This document shows, piece by piece, positions 8,668-17,090 of a DNA stretch of 64,000 nucleotides. Position numbers and translations under genes: made by a program. Origin of the DNA: JANXZS01 sp963797255. Its GTDB lineage: Bacteria > Acidobacteriota > Terriglobia > Terriglobales > Acidobacteriaceae. Numbering within the stretch: the stretch's first letter is position 1; each line of letters begins with the position of its first letter. Where the stretch lies: contig CAWCOV010000036.1 in assembly GCA_963797255.1 (NCBI GenBank), positions 28,579 through 92,578 of the forward strand. Direction: 5' to 3'. The notes under the pieces are model-generated. The model ran no database searches, had not been told where the DNA came from, and saw only the letters and a program-made list of their open reading frames with translations.

Positions 8668-9492
8668 TCAGGCGGGACGCTCGGCGTGAACGTAAAAGCC
8701 CAACTCCTTAACCATGGAACAATATCGCAGCAATTCCTCGATGGGGACCTTTGCTCCCGCTGGTGACGAGACTTGGTAATCCACGTAGAAGACATATTGC
8801 CAAGGCTGTCCAGGAACGGGACGAGATTCAATCTTGGTCAGGTTCGTTCCATGGTCCGCGAAGATTTGCAGCGCCTTGACCAAAGTGCCGGGAAGGTTTT
8901 CAACCGTGAACGCAATGCTGACTTTGTTTGCATGCGTATTCTGCGGAACGAGTGAAGTACGCCGGATATAGATGAAGCGTGTGAAGTTTTGGGCATTGTC
9001 TTCGATGTCCGCAGCTAAAACGGTCGCTCCGTAATAATCGGCGGCAGCCTGACTGGCCACCGCAGCAGCATGTACGTCGCCCCGCAACATAATCTGCTTC
9101 ACGCTACCTGCGGTGTCGTAGTAAGGCATTACTTCGAAGTTCTTATGCGCTTCAAGAAATCTTCTACATTGCGCTAACGCGACCGGGTGAGAAGACACTC
9201 TTGAAATCTCTTCGATCGAACTACCGGGAACGGCAATCAAGTTATGGTGAATGCGCAGGAGTGATTCACGCTCGATAGCAACATCATGATGCAAAAGCAA
9301 GTCATAGTGTTCCACCACGGGGCCGGCTAGGCTGTTCTCGATGGGAATAGCAGCTGCATCAACACTTCCTTCGATCACGCGTCGAAACACATCCGAGGAG
9401 AGAGCACATGGAAAAATGGTTGCCTCTGGTTCCATCTTTAACGCAGCTTCGTGGCTGAATGAACCCGGTTCTCCTTGAATCGCAATTTTCAT
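8668..9492 (-). CDS. pheA: Prephenate dehydratase
   Basis: A 274-residue enzyme that converts prephenate to phenylpyruvate in phenylalanine synthesis (cytoplasmic). The catalytic domain opens with IAIQGEPGSFSHEAALKM, continues through IPIENSLAGPVVEHYDLL and reaches the catalytic Thr-Arg-Phe motif in NFTRFIYIRR. The C-terminal ACT domain, VSIAFTVENLPGTLVKALQI followed by LTKIESRPVPG, carries the ESRP-type phenylalanine-binding motif, so feedback inhibition by phenylalanine is likely. There is no chorismate mutase domain; it is the monofunctional form. It stands alone on the minus strand between lon and the divergent small stress genes. Start ATG 9492 gives the full conserved N-terminus. Confidence 0.96.
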   Translation of the reverse strand: MKIAIQGEPGSFSHEAALKMEPEATIFPCALSSDVFRRVIEGSVDAAAIPIENSLAGPVVEHYDLLLHHDVAIERESLLRIHHNLIAVPGSSIEEISRVSSHPVALAQCRRFLEAHKNFEVMPYYDTAGSVKQIMLRGDVHAAAVASQAAADYYGATVLAADIEDNAQNFTRFIYIRRTSLVPQNTHANKVSIAFTVENLPGTLVKALQIFADHGTNLTKIESRPVPGQPWQYVFYVDYQVSSPAGAKVPIEELLRYCSMVKELGFYVHAERPA

Positions 9493-9594
9493 TTTTGTGT
9501 GCTCTTAGCAAATTTCGTGGACGCGGCAACCTAAGAGGGCCTAGTGCGCACCTTATCACACCGTAGCCCGTAACTACGGAGGGAGAAACGAGAA

Positions 9595-9747
9595 ATGCTC
9601 TGGACGATATTTGTAATTTTGTTAGTCCTCTGGCTGGTGGGGTTTATCGGTTTTCACGCGGTTGGCGCATACATCCACATTCTGCTGCTCATCGCGCTGG
9701 TCGTGCTCCTCATCCAGCTAATCAGTGGCCGCAGACCTGTTGTTTAA
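9595..9747 (+). CDS. Small membrane protein, lmo0937-like
   Basis: A 50-residue protein beginning MLWTIFVILLVLWLVGFIGF. It contains two hydrophobic segments (about residues 3-20 and 25-43), joined by a His/Gly turn and ending in a basic tail (SGRRPVV). This is the layout of the small lmo0937/DUF5670 membrane proteins found in many soil bacteria, often beside stress genes. GGAGGGAG lies 8-15 bases before the ATG and is a strong ribosome site. A CsbD gene follows 55 bases downstream on the same strand, so the two may be expressed together. Function is unknown. The family assignment is from length and hydrophobic pattern. Confidence 0.75.
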   Translation: MLWTIFVILLVLWLVGFIGFHAVGAYIHILLLIALVVLLIQLISGRRPVV

Positions 9748-9802
9748 CGCAATAGAGTTCTGCCTAGTCGAATGCATCGAATGTTGTACAAGGGAGTAAA
9801 AC

Positions 9803-10099
9803 ATGAACAAGGATCAAGTGAGTGGCAAGGTTGAACAAGTAACCGGTAAGGTCAAGGAAAAGGTTGGCGAAGCGGTGGGCAACCAGGGATTGGCGAACCA
9901 AGGCGTCGCGGACCAGGTAAAGGGCGCGGCGAAAGAAACCTGGGGCAACGCGAAAGATGCAGCAAACACCGTTGAAGATCGTCATCGCCGCGAAGCAGAG
10001 GAAAAGGCCACGGTCGCTCGGGAAAATATCGTGGACTCGGTAAACAACACGAAGAACCGAATCAAGGACGGATTGGACGATAAGGCTCGTTCCGCATAA
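9803..10099 (+). CDS. CsbD-family stress protein
   Basis: A 98-residue, highly charged, Cys-free protein. The N-terminal segment MNKDQVSGKVEQVTGKVKEK with VGEAVGNQGLANQGVADQVK is the CsbD signature; CsbD of Bacillus subtilis belongs to the general stress regulon. The second half is a Lys/Glu/Arg-rich, probably helical extension (EDRHRREAEEKATVAREN) that resembles hydrophilin-type sequences. AAGGGAG lies just upstream of the ATG. A bidirectional hairpin terminator follows. It probably forms a small stress-responsive unit with the preceding membrane protein. Molecular function of CsbD proteins is not established. Confidence 0.88.
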   Translation: MNKDQVSGKVEQVTGKVKEKVGEAVGNQGLANQGVADQVKGAAKETWGNAKDAANTVEDRHRREAEEKATVARENIVDSVNNTKNRIKDGLDDKARSA

Positions 10100-10122
10100 T
10101 CGCTGGTAAATGTGAATGTCCA

Positions 10123-10155
10123 GAAAGGCCTTGTGCACATGCATGAGGCCTTTTC
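10123..10155. terminator. Bidirectional rho-independent terminator
   Basis: The arms GAAAGGCCT and AGGCCTTTT pair around a 14-base loop, with A-tract and T-tract on the outer sides. It lies between the CsbD gene (rightward) and the prenyltransferase gene (leftward) and can serve both. Confidence 0.85.
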
Positions 10156-10162
10156 TGTTTTC

Positions 10163-11026
10163 TTAAGTGCGCCACAACAAATCGGCGGCGACGGAAAGAA
10201 AGAAGATCACAGAAATGATTCCATTCAGAGTGAAGAACGCTGCATTCATTCTACGTAGATCCCGCGGAGAGATGATGAGGTGCTCGTAGACCAGAAGTAT
10301 TCCTACCACCACAAGTCCGGCCTTCGCCACCCAGCCCAATGAGAAGACATGAATAAGCCACATCAGCAAAGCGATCATGATAATGTGCATTGTGCGTGCG
10401 ATCCAGAATGCGCCGACAACGCCCCATGACTGAGGGATGCTGTTTAAGCCATTGACGACGTCGTGCTCCCGATCCTGGCAAGCATAGAGAACATCGAATC
10501 CCGCGACCCAGAACAGCACCGCTGTAGTCAAAATCAAGATGCGAGGGTCAAAGGATCCAGATACACCCACCCATGCTGCGGCCGGGGCAACGCCCAGTGC
10601 CAGGCCAAGAAACAAATGGGACCATCTCGTGAATCGTTTCGTGAACGAATAGAAGAGGACGATGAACAGTGCGACCGGAGAAAGTAATAAAGTCATCCGG
10701 TTCAGCTGTGACGATGCAAGCAGGAAAATAACAATCATTGCCGCGGTAAACATCGCGACAAACTTACGGTCCAGAAGTCCGGCGGGGATCGCCCTCCCCG
10801 CGGTTCGCGGATTGGCGGCATCAAGGTCGGCATCTGCCCAGCGGTTGAAAGCCATTGCAGCGGAGCGGGCCGTTATCATGCAAATGACAATCCAGATAAT
10901 CGTGCTTACCCGAGGCATTCCGTGCGCCGCCAGCATAGCGCCGGTTAAGGCAAATGGTAGCGCAAAAATGGAGTGCTCCCACTTGATCATCTCCAGCGTA
11001 ACGCCGATGTTGCGAAAAACTGACAT
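10163..11026 (-). CDS. UbiA-family polyprenyltransferase (MqnP-like)
   Basis: An integral membrane prenyltransferase of 287 residues that attaches a polyprenyl chain to an aromatic acceptor. The first Asp-rich motif is NRWADADLDAANPRTAGRAI near residue 62, and the second is CQDREHDVVNGLNSIP near residue 183; these bind the Mg-prenyl-diphosphate. Eight to nine hydrophobic segments can be counted. The N-terminal MIKWEHSIFALPFALTGAML is typical of the UbiA/MqnP subgroup used for menaquinone by the futalosine route. Menaquinone synthesis is an inference from similarity of this region; no other quinone genes are nearby. It is monocistronic between two hairpins. Confidence 0.88.
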   Translation of the reverse strand: MSVFRNIGVTLEMIKWEHSIFALPFALTGAMLAAHGMPRVSTIIWIVICMITARSAAMAFNRWADADLDAANPRTAGRAIPAGLLDRKFVAMFTAAMIVIFLLASSQLNRMTLLLSPVALFIVLFYSFTKRFTRWSHLFLGLALGVAPAAAWVGVSGSFDPRILILTTAVLFWVAGFDVLYACQDREHDVVNGLNSIPQSWGVVGAFWIARTMHIIMIALLMWLIHVFSLGWVAKAGLVVVGILLVYEHLIISPRDLRRMNAAFFTLNGIISVIFFLSVAADLLWRT

Positions 11027-11101
11027 TCAATGAACTCCAGACAGTAGTTTAATCAGTTCGTCAAATACCGGCAAAACCTCGCCACTTAATCTACGCTGGA
11101 C

Positions 11102-11137
11102 AAAAAAAGCCTTCATCTTCTTAATGAGGTGAAGGCT
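11102..11137 (-). terminator. Rho-independent terminator of the BON-domain gene
   Basis: On the minus strand an 11-base-pair stem (AGCCTTCACCT / AGATGAAGGCT, one G-T pair) with an 8-base loop is followed directly by a run of seven T. It lies about 20 bases past the stop of the BON-domain gene. Confidence 0.9.
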
Positions 11138-11159
11138 CACAATTCTATTTCCGCGCGGA

Positions 11160-11963
11160 TTAGTTTTTCTTTTTTTCGTTCGGCTGGTTCGCTACCACAA
11201 GATTGTTCGTCACTTTGAACACTCCAGGGACCCCATTGGCACGAATGTTCGCGGTATCTTTGTCAGCCTGGGTATCGACCACACCCCATAACTCCACATT
11301 CCCACCGTTCACGGCGATACGGATCGGCTTGGCGGGATCGATCGAATACTTATTCAATGAAGGATAGCCATAGACCGCGCGCGCCACTTCCATTCTAAGC
11401 TGGTCATCCATGGGCGAGGGCGGCAGCACATTGACGTCATCCACTACATCCTTGACGCCCGGATAGTTACTCACGAGAGAGACCGCAGAGTCCTTGTCGG
11501 TGGGCGTCCGCGCACTACCACTGAGCGTCACCACCCCATTCTGCACGCTCAACTTGATTGCATTGAAAACATTCCCGTATCCCACGCGGTCATAAGCGAG
11601 CTTCTTTGCCAGCGCCTGGCCTAGCTCCTGATCAGACACTTCCTTGCCGCCAACTTCAATCTGGTTGCGCACTGCGAGTACATTCTTCACGCGGTGTGCC
11701 TTCTTATCGGCATCTTCCTTCTTTTGATAGACGTCGACAGTACCAGAGAGTGTGATCACCCCATTGTCGACCGAGGCTTTTACGCCACTAAATCGCGAGT
11801 TACTAAGCTGCTTGTTTATGTCTGTCTGGATCTGGCTGTCATTCTGACCGTTGGCAGATGTCATCTTGTCTTGAGGCATCGCCAAAGCTGGACCGGAAAC
11901 AAGGCTTAGAGCGACTGTAAGAAGTAGGAGCCTTATCGTAATTCCTACGTTAGCGTTGCTCAT
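11160..11963 (-). CDS. Exported triple BON-domain protein
   Basis: A 267-residue protein with a signal peptide (GITIRLLLLTVALSLVSGPA) and three BON domains. The repeats centre on VKASVDNGVITLSGTVDVY, IKLSVQNGVVTLSGSARTP and IRIAVNGGNVELWGVVDTQ, each followed by a helix and a V-x-N/D-x-V/L-x-V strand. BON domains occur in osmotically induced periplasmic OsmY-type proteins and are thought to bind phospholipid or other membrane surfaces. ATG 11963 is chosen because AGGTGGGG lies immediately upstream; ATG-type starts further upstream would add 13 residues before the signal peptide. A strong terminator follows. A general envelope-stress role is inferred. Confidence 0.88.
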   Translation of the reverse strand: MSNANVGITIRLLLLTVALSLVSGPALAMPQDKMTSANGQNDSQIQTDINKQLSNSRFSGVKASVDNGVITLSGTVDVYQKKEDADKKAHRVKNVLAVRNQIEVGGKEVSDQELGQALAKKLAYDRVGYGNVFNAIKLSVQNGVVTLSGSARTPTDKDSAVSLVSNYPGVKDVVDDVNVLPPSPMDDQLRMEVARAVYGYPSLNKYSIDPAKPIRIAVNGGNVELWGVVDTQADKDTANIRANGVPGVFKVTNNLVVANQPNEKKKN

Positions 11964-12084
11964 TCCCCACCTGATTCCAAAGTATTTAATAGTTAGGGCC
12001 ATTCTCCACTAAGTGCCCTGCTTATAAAGACTGGAGTGTAAGCGAAATGGATGCTAGCGTGGGCGAAAAAGCCGTGGCTTTGAT

Positions 12085-15000
12085 TTAGCGATATCGACGG
12101 TGGACTTTGAGAACCATGCTGAAGACGCCGTTCTCATCGCGAACCGCAACTACGGAAACGTTGCGTGTGATATCCACCTGGGCCTGGATCAACTGCTGAG
12201 CCGTACTGTTCACGTTCGTCGCATAGGTCAACGTCACGTTACGGGATACTTGCTGTTCCACTGTGATCCGGGCAGTTGAATTTCCAAGAGAACCAACGAA
12301 CGTCGGGTCGATCTTTACGCTGCCTACTCCGAATAGCTTCTGCACCCGATTACTTACCGTAGCGTTTAGAGCCCCGCCCAGCAGAGCATTGGTAGTCGAG
12401 TTAGTACCCTGATTTTGTTGCTGCTGCGTGTACATGTTTTGCTCTTCCTGCGTTCTTCCCAGGGCAAGCAGAGCAATTACATCCTGCTGCGGCAGAGGCG
12501 GCTCTGAACGGTAAGTGACATTGAGCTTATTCGCAGTTCCGTGAAGTCCTATCGTGATGTCATAGCTCTCAACTCGGGCCGTTGCGTCCAAATCGATAGT
12601 TGGATCAATACGAACTGGGTTCGTAAAGAATATGTCTCCGTGTTGCAACTGGTATTTTGTCCCCGCAAAGTTCGCGCTTCCCTCTGTCACATTCACACGG
12701 CCTAGTACCGATGGCGATGCAACAGTTCCGCGAACGCGCAGGTCAACGTCACCTGCGAGCTTGGCGAAGCTATTCTGAAAATTCAGCGAGGGTGCAGAAG
12801 TAATGTGAATATCCAGTCGAACGTGGTTCGAGGGGGAGTTAGGATCAATAGGTGGTGCTACGGTCTGCGCTGAACCGGTCAGCCCCGAGATATCGAGATT
12901 GGGGTTAATTGCGAATCTCGTAATTAATACGTTTCCGCTGAGAACTAGATTTTTCTGTGTACCCTGCAGCCGGAGCGTCGCATCGGCCATAGAACTGACG
13001 CCGGCGGGATAACGAATACGAATGTTCTTTCCAGTCGCAGTTAGATCTCCGTAGAGTCCCCGGTCATAAGTAATATAGCCGCCGAGCTTCAACTGACCGC
13101 CACCAGTTTGTGCTGTGAGGGACTTCACGTCCAACCGATTCTGGTTGAATTGCAGCGTACCGTTAATCTGGCTCAGCCCATTCGGAACGTCCTGCAGCGC
13201 CATAGAAGCGTTCGAAAATTGCACCTGTCCTGCAAGATCAGGTTGCTCGATCGTCCCCCGCGCATCCATGGAAATGGTTACACTACCCGACGAAGTAATG
13301 TCGGGATCCAGGGTTTGCGCAAGTTTGAGATTAACTTCTCCCTGGGCATGGAGATTTAACTCCCGTGTCCCAACAATATTCACGGTTCCCTGCGCACGCA
13401 TGTTTGTGTTTTCACCCGTGATATGGAGCGGATCCAATTGCAGCACCCCGTTCCGCAAGGACGCATGCAGCGGCCCATCACTTTGCAACGGCAGTCCCGC
13501 CAGGGACACAGCGAACTGACTAATACTCGCTTCTCCATTTAGCTGCTTAGGCTGTTTCAATGGTCCACTTACTACCATCTCCCCTTCTATGGACGAGTGC
13601 GCGGTGAGCCCCTCAACACCGGTGAGTTTGAGCATAGGGTCGATATCAAATTCGGAAAATGTCAGCTTCGCCTGCGATATGTAGTCCCCGTGCAACTCTG
13701 TCTGACCAGAAATATGGAGGCGAGCGCCTGATAACACCGAATCCGTTGTATAGAACAAAGAACCGCGCTCGGAGTGTGCATCCGCAACCACGTTACCGAG
13801 CTTTTGTTCGCCTAACGTCAGGTCATCGAGTCTAGCCTTTGCGTGCACTGAGGGGTTGTTTAAATCGCCCGAAGCATGGGCATCGAATTCCAAATTTCCA
13901 CCTATTGCGAATTTCCTGCCTTGGAGACGGCGCAAATGGGCGAGATCAAAACTTCTTCCCTGCGCATTCGCTCGGAATTTCTTCGATTCAGTGTTATAAG
14001 CTCCATCCGCATCGATTCGGCCGCCATTTTGTAACAGCGACAGCCTGGTGATCGCTAACTCGCGTCCTGCGAACCGCAAGTCCGCATTCACCGAACGATA
14101 AGGCTCGCCATAAATTTCGCCGCCTTTCGCCGACACATTTCCGCCGCCGGAAAGATTGTTCAAGTTGCCGCCGGCATGAAGGTTCAGGCTAAGAATTCCA
14201 GTTACAGGTACCTGCTGTTCGCCAGCGATGGCGAGGAGATCGGCGACTTCCGCATTTTGGATTGTGACGGTGGCGTCAATTCCTGAGTGCTCATCGAAGT
14301 CTGCCTCGCGCGGATTAATCCTGTGAGGTCGAATGGCTCCGGATGCGTGCACCACTGTGCTTCCTCGGGTGATTGTTGCGTCGTGAATTGAAATTTCTGC
14401 AAGTGAGTACTGTCCGGATGCATCGAGCTTGTCCCACTCAATCCTGCGTTCACGAACTGCCAGTGTTCCAACTTCCTGTGCCGTCATCTTTCCGGATGGC
14501 GCTACCGAGGGGGTAGTTGAAGCCGAATTTTGTGCCGGGATTAGGGTAGTAAAATTCGTCGCTGTCAATTTCCCCGTTACCGTCGGTTGATAGATGGTCC
14601 CCGTCAATTGACCGTGAAACTCGGCTTCACCGTGAAGCTCAAGCGGAAGCGCCTGTACTCCCTTCTTACCGTTTGCTACAACTCCAAGTGCGCTCAGAGT
14701 GCGGTCAAACTCCGCAAGGTCGTGAACGATTACATCGCCCTGGATGGCCGACGGGCGATTGTCTGGGTATACGCCCAGATCACCATGAACACTTATGGTG
14801 GTGCCCGGGCTCTTTGCTTCAAGAGAGCGAATCAGGACAGTGCCGCGTCGTTGAAAATACTCCGCGTCCAATTCTCCGCTTAGAGGAGCCTCGCCTGTTG
14901 CATTGGCAGGGGAAGCCAGCGAAACCTTGGTATCCAGCGTCAAATCGTCTAGAGATCCGAGCCAGTTGACGTTGACCAATCCTGAGGCTGCTGTGTCAAA

Positions 15001-16317
15001 GCCGATATCCTGAAAGTCGCGGGGTGCCGTCGCATTCAACACGGTGCGTAGAGTGATCCGGGATATCTTGGCGCGAATCCTGCCTTGTGGCGACTGACCC
15101 TTGGGTGTCACGGAAGCTTTGCGGACCTTCGAACCAGGCGATATGCTTACTGCGCTCTTTTGAGTTGTAGGCGAGTCGGGCGTCGGTGCGAGCCAGTTCT
15201 GCAGCCGAAATTCACCTTCTATCATTCCCCCCTGGCGTAACTTCGCAACGGCGTTCTGCAGCACCAACTCATCCTGTGACACGTGCACAGTGGTAGTGGC
15301 ATCCACACTTTGTAGTGTGACGTACTCGTCCTTATATGCTCCCCCCTTGACCCTGGCATCGCCGTCTATCGAGAACTTGCTTGAGCCCTCGCCTTGACAC
15401 TTCAAATTCAGACTGGCGATCCCCCGCTGCAAGCCCTCAATCTCGGTCAATGCCTCCAGTTCGCGCACATCCACTTCTCCGTTGGTGGCGACGTTCCATC
15501 GCGGATCGGAGTAATTTGCGATGTTGCCCGACGCTTGCAATACGGACGATGCGGTCTTCAATCGAAAGCCGCTGAGTTCGGCGGCATTCCTTCCGAGTGC
15601 AATATTTAAATCGATTGTGGAGGCAATGACAGGCTGCTTTGCCCGATGCGCCGTAAGGTCCGCGACGGACAAATGGGCGAGGTATCTCTCTTTGTCTCGC
15701 GACCCTGCCTGGTATTGAATCGTCGCGCCAAGATCCTTCGCCGCAACATCGAAGGGAATTTTACGTTCATTCACAATTGCCAATCCGTTAGCAATCTCCA
15801 CGCGATCGACCTCGAGATCGAAGAGCGTGTCACCGATCGGCTTGCCCTCGCGTACCGTCTTCGGCTGCGGCTGGTTCGTGCTCCCATCCGGATTGATAAT
15901 CAGGTGGAAGACGGGGTGTTCAGCGACGAGCAGCGACAAACCCACGTTTGGCGAAATGAACGACAGGATCTTGGCCTGCACCCTTAACTTGTCGATGTGG
16001 GCATAGGGAATTTCACCCGCCGGCTCAAGGCCGTGAATGGTGAGATCTTCCGCCTCCAGCTCAAGGTGAATCAAACGCCATCGAAAGGCCTTAAGTTCGA
16101 CACGTCCTCCAGTCGCCTGTTCGATGGTTGCGATCACTCGTCGTCGAACGCGATCCTGAAAGCCGGAAGTGTTTGCATACCACGCCAGCAGAACGACACA
16201 CAAAGCAAGAAGTACCGCTACTCCAGCGATGACCAGGAAGACGTGCTTCCAACGAAACCACTTCTTCTGAATCGGGGACGGATTTCCATCCGGGATTGCC
16301 ACAGGAGATTGGCTCAT
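12085..16317 (-). CDS. tamB: TamB-family translocation and assembly module protein
   Basis: A 1,410-residue inner-membrane-anchored periplasmic protein. A basic cytoplasmic start (KKWFRWKHVF) precedes one transmembrane helix (LVIAGVAVLLALCVVLLAWY). A very long beta-rich body of AsmA/TamB type follows, ending in the DUF490 domain (about residues 1,000-1,410), with EPPLPQQDVIALLALGRTQE and the final IDPTFVGSLGNSTARITVEQ matching the conserved C-terminus that contacts the outer-membrane partner. TamB proteins form a groove between the membranes and are linked to barrel assembly and phospholipid transfer. The start ATG overlaps the SurA-like gene by four bases, and a BamA-family gene precedes both. 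The operon context supports a TamA/BamA-TamB pairing. Confidence 0.93.
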   Translation of the reverse strand: MSQSPVAIPDGNPSPIQKKWFRWKHVFLVIAGVAVLLALCVVLLAWYANTSGFQDRVRRRVIATIEQATGGRVELKAFRWRLIHLELEAEDLTIHGLEPAGEIPYAHIDKLRVQAKILSFISPNVGLSLLVAEHPVFHLIINPDGSTNQPQPKTVREGKPIGDTLFDLEVDRVEIANGLAIVNERKIPFDVAAKDLGATIQYQAGSRDKERYLAHLSVADLTAHRAKQPVIASTIDLNIALGRNAAELSGFRLKTASSVLQASGNIANYSDPRWNVATNGEVDVRELEALTEIEGLQRGIASLNLKCQGEGSSKFSIDGDARVKGGAYKDEYVTLQSVDATTTVHVSQDELVLQNAVAKLRQGGMIEGEFRLQNWLAPTPDSPTTQKSAVSISPGSKVRKASVTPKGQSPQGRIRAKISRITLRTVLNATAPRDFQDIGFDTAASGLVNVNWLGSLDDLTLDTKVSLASPANATGEAPLSGELDAEYFQRRGTVLIRSLEAKSPGTTISVHGDLGVYPDNRPSAIQGDVIVHDLAEFDRTLSALGVVANGKKGVQALPLELHGEAEFHGQLTGTIYQPTVTGKLTATNFTTLIPAQNSASTTPSVAPSGKMTAQEVGTLAVRERRIEWDKLDASGQYSLAEISIHDATITRGSTVVHASGAIRPHRINPREADFDEHSGIDATVTIQNAEVADLLAIAGEQQVPVTGILSLNLHAGGNLNNLSGGGNVSAKGGEIYGEPYRSVNADLRFAGRELAITRLSLLQNGGRIDADGAYNTESKKFRANAQGRSFDLAHLRRLQGRKFAIGGNLEFDAHASGDLNNPSVHAKARLDDLTLGEQKLGNVVADAHSERGSLFYTTDSVLSGARLHISGQTELHGDYISQAKLTFSEFDIDPMLKLTGVEGLTAHSSIEGEMVVSGPLKQPKQLNGEASISQFAVSLAGLPLQSDGPLHASLRNGVLQLDPLHITGENTNMRAQGTVNIVGTRELNLHAQGEVNLKLAQTLDPDITSSGSVTISMDARGTIEQPDLAGQVQFSNASMALQDVPNGLSQINGTLQFNQNRLDVKSLTAQTGGGQLKLGGYITYDRGLYGDLTATGKNIRIRYPAGVSSMADATLRLQGTQKNLVLSGNVLITRFAINPNLDISGLTGSAQTVAPPIDPNSPSNHVRLDIHITSAPSLNFQNSFAKLAGDVDLRVRGTVASPSVLGRVNVTEGSANFAGTKYQLQHGDIFFTNPVRIDPTIDLDATARVESYDITIGLHGTANKLNVTYRSEPPLPQQDVIALLALGRTQEEQNMYTQQQQNQGTNSTTNALLGGALNATVSNRVQKLFGVGSVKIDPTFVGSLGNSTARITVEQQVSRNVTLTYATNVNSTAQQLIQAQVDITRNVSVVAVRDENGVFSMVLKVHRRYR

Positions 16318-17090
16318 TCGGACCCTCCTGAACTATCGGAATCCGCTGGATTACTTTGTCCATAAGCAGGATCAAGGATTAGTACGCTTCCTTGATCTCG
16401 CAATGTCTTCAACCATTCCTGAAGCAGTACATTCACCCGCTCCTGTAGGAGGATCTCTTCAATGCGAGACGATATGGAATCCAGCGGCGGGGGAGTTACT
16501 TTTTCTTTTTCGAATTGCGGCAGCAAGATCTTCTGATAGTAGGCTTCCACCTCAGGACGGGTCACACGAATGCCCGAACGGAACCTTGCCTCAGTGAATT
16601 GCAGAATTCGCAGTCGCTGGCGCCAACGCGCTTCAACCTGCGCCTCGGTGAATCCATTCGCAACGAGAAAATCGTGCCAACCCTCTGGGGTTTCGCAGTG
16701 ATAACGCTTGCAGATGGGTATCTGCTTGGTAAGTTCTTCAATACGCTGTTGCACTTCCTTCTCGCTTGGCTCGGGCACTTTCACCGGCTGCTGAGGATCG
16801 TTCATTTGCTGCAGAATCAACGTACGATTTACAAGGCGCTGCGCAGCCCGCAGTTGCGAATTGTCTCCGTTCGGAACGCTGTATGGCTGCATCACGGCGA
16901 AACGCATTTCGTCTTGCACATCGCTTTCTAACAGCACATCCCCGTTAATGACTCCGATCACACGATCAAGAACCACGGGCTGTCCTTCGGATGTTTGCGA
17001 CGCCGGCGTTTGCGCCACTACGGGCGCGGCGGAGAGTACTCCTCCTATGAATGCAATTAAAAGCTTCGGCATGGGTCCGCGATTTAGCAT
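16314..17090 (-). CDS. SurA-like periplasmic chaperone lacking a PPIase domain
   Basis: A 258-residue exported protein (signal peptide around MPKLLIAFIGGVLSAAPVVA) that resembles the N-terminal chaperone domain of SurA: LDRVIGVINGDVLLESDVQD, then helical segments LVNRTLILQQMND and EKEVQQRIEELTKQ, and near the end YYQKILLPQFEKEKV with a C-terminal helix (RIEEILLQERVNVLLQEWLK). No rotamase (parvulin) domain is present, so it would act as a holdase for unfolded outer-membrane proteins. Two cysteines (ICKRYHC) lie mid-protein. The start at 17090 overlaps the BamA stop (TAATG); ATG 17072 is an alternative with a tidier signal peptide. Position between BamA-type and TamB genes fits an outer-membrane assembly role. 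Confidence 0.82.
   Translation of the reverse strand: MLNRGPMPKLLIAFIGGVLSAAPVVAQTPASQTSEGQPVVLDRVIGVINGDVLLESDVQDEMRFAVMQPYSVPNGDNSQLRAAQRLVNRTLILQQMNDPQQPVKVPEPSEKEVQQRIEELTKQIPICKRYHCETPEGWHDFLVANGFTEAQVEARWRQRLRILQFTEARFRSGIRVTRPEVEAYYQKILLPQFEKEKVTPPPLDSISSRIEEILLQERVNVLLQEWLKTLRDQGSVLILDPAYGQSNPADSDSSGGSE

Noticed and set aside
8554..8766. A 70-residue open frame on the plus strand upstream of lon
   Set aside because: It overlaps the 3' end of pheA in antisense, has no ribosome site and no recognisable sequence.
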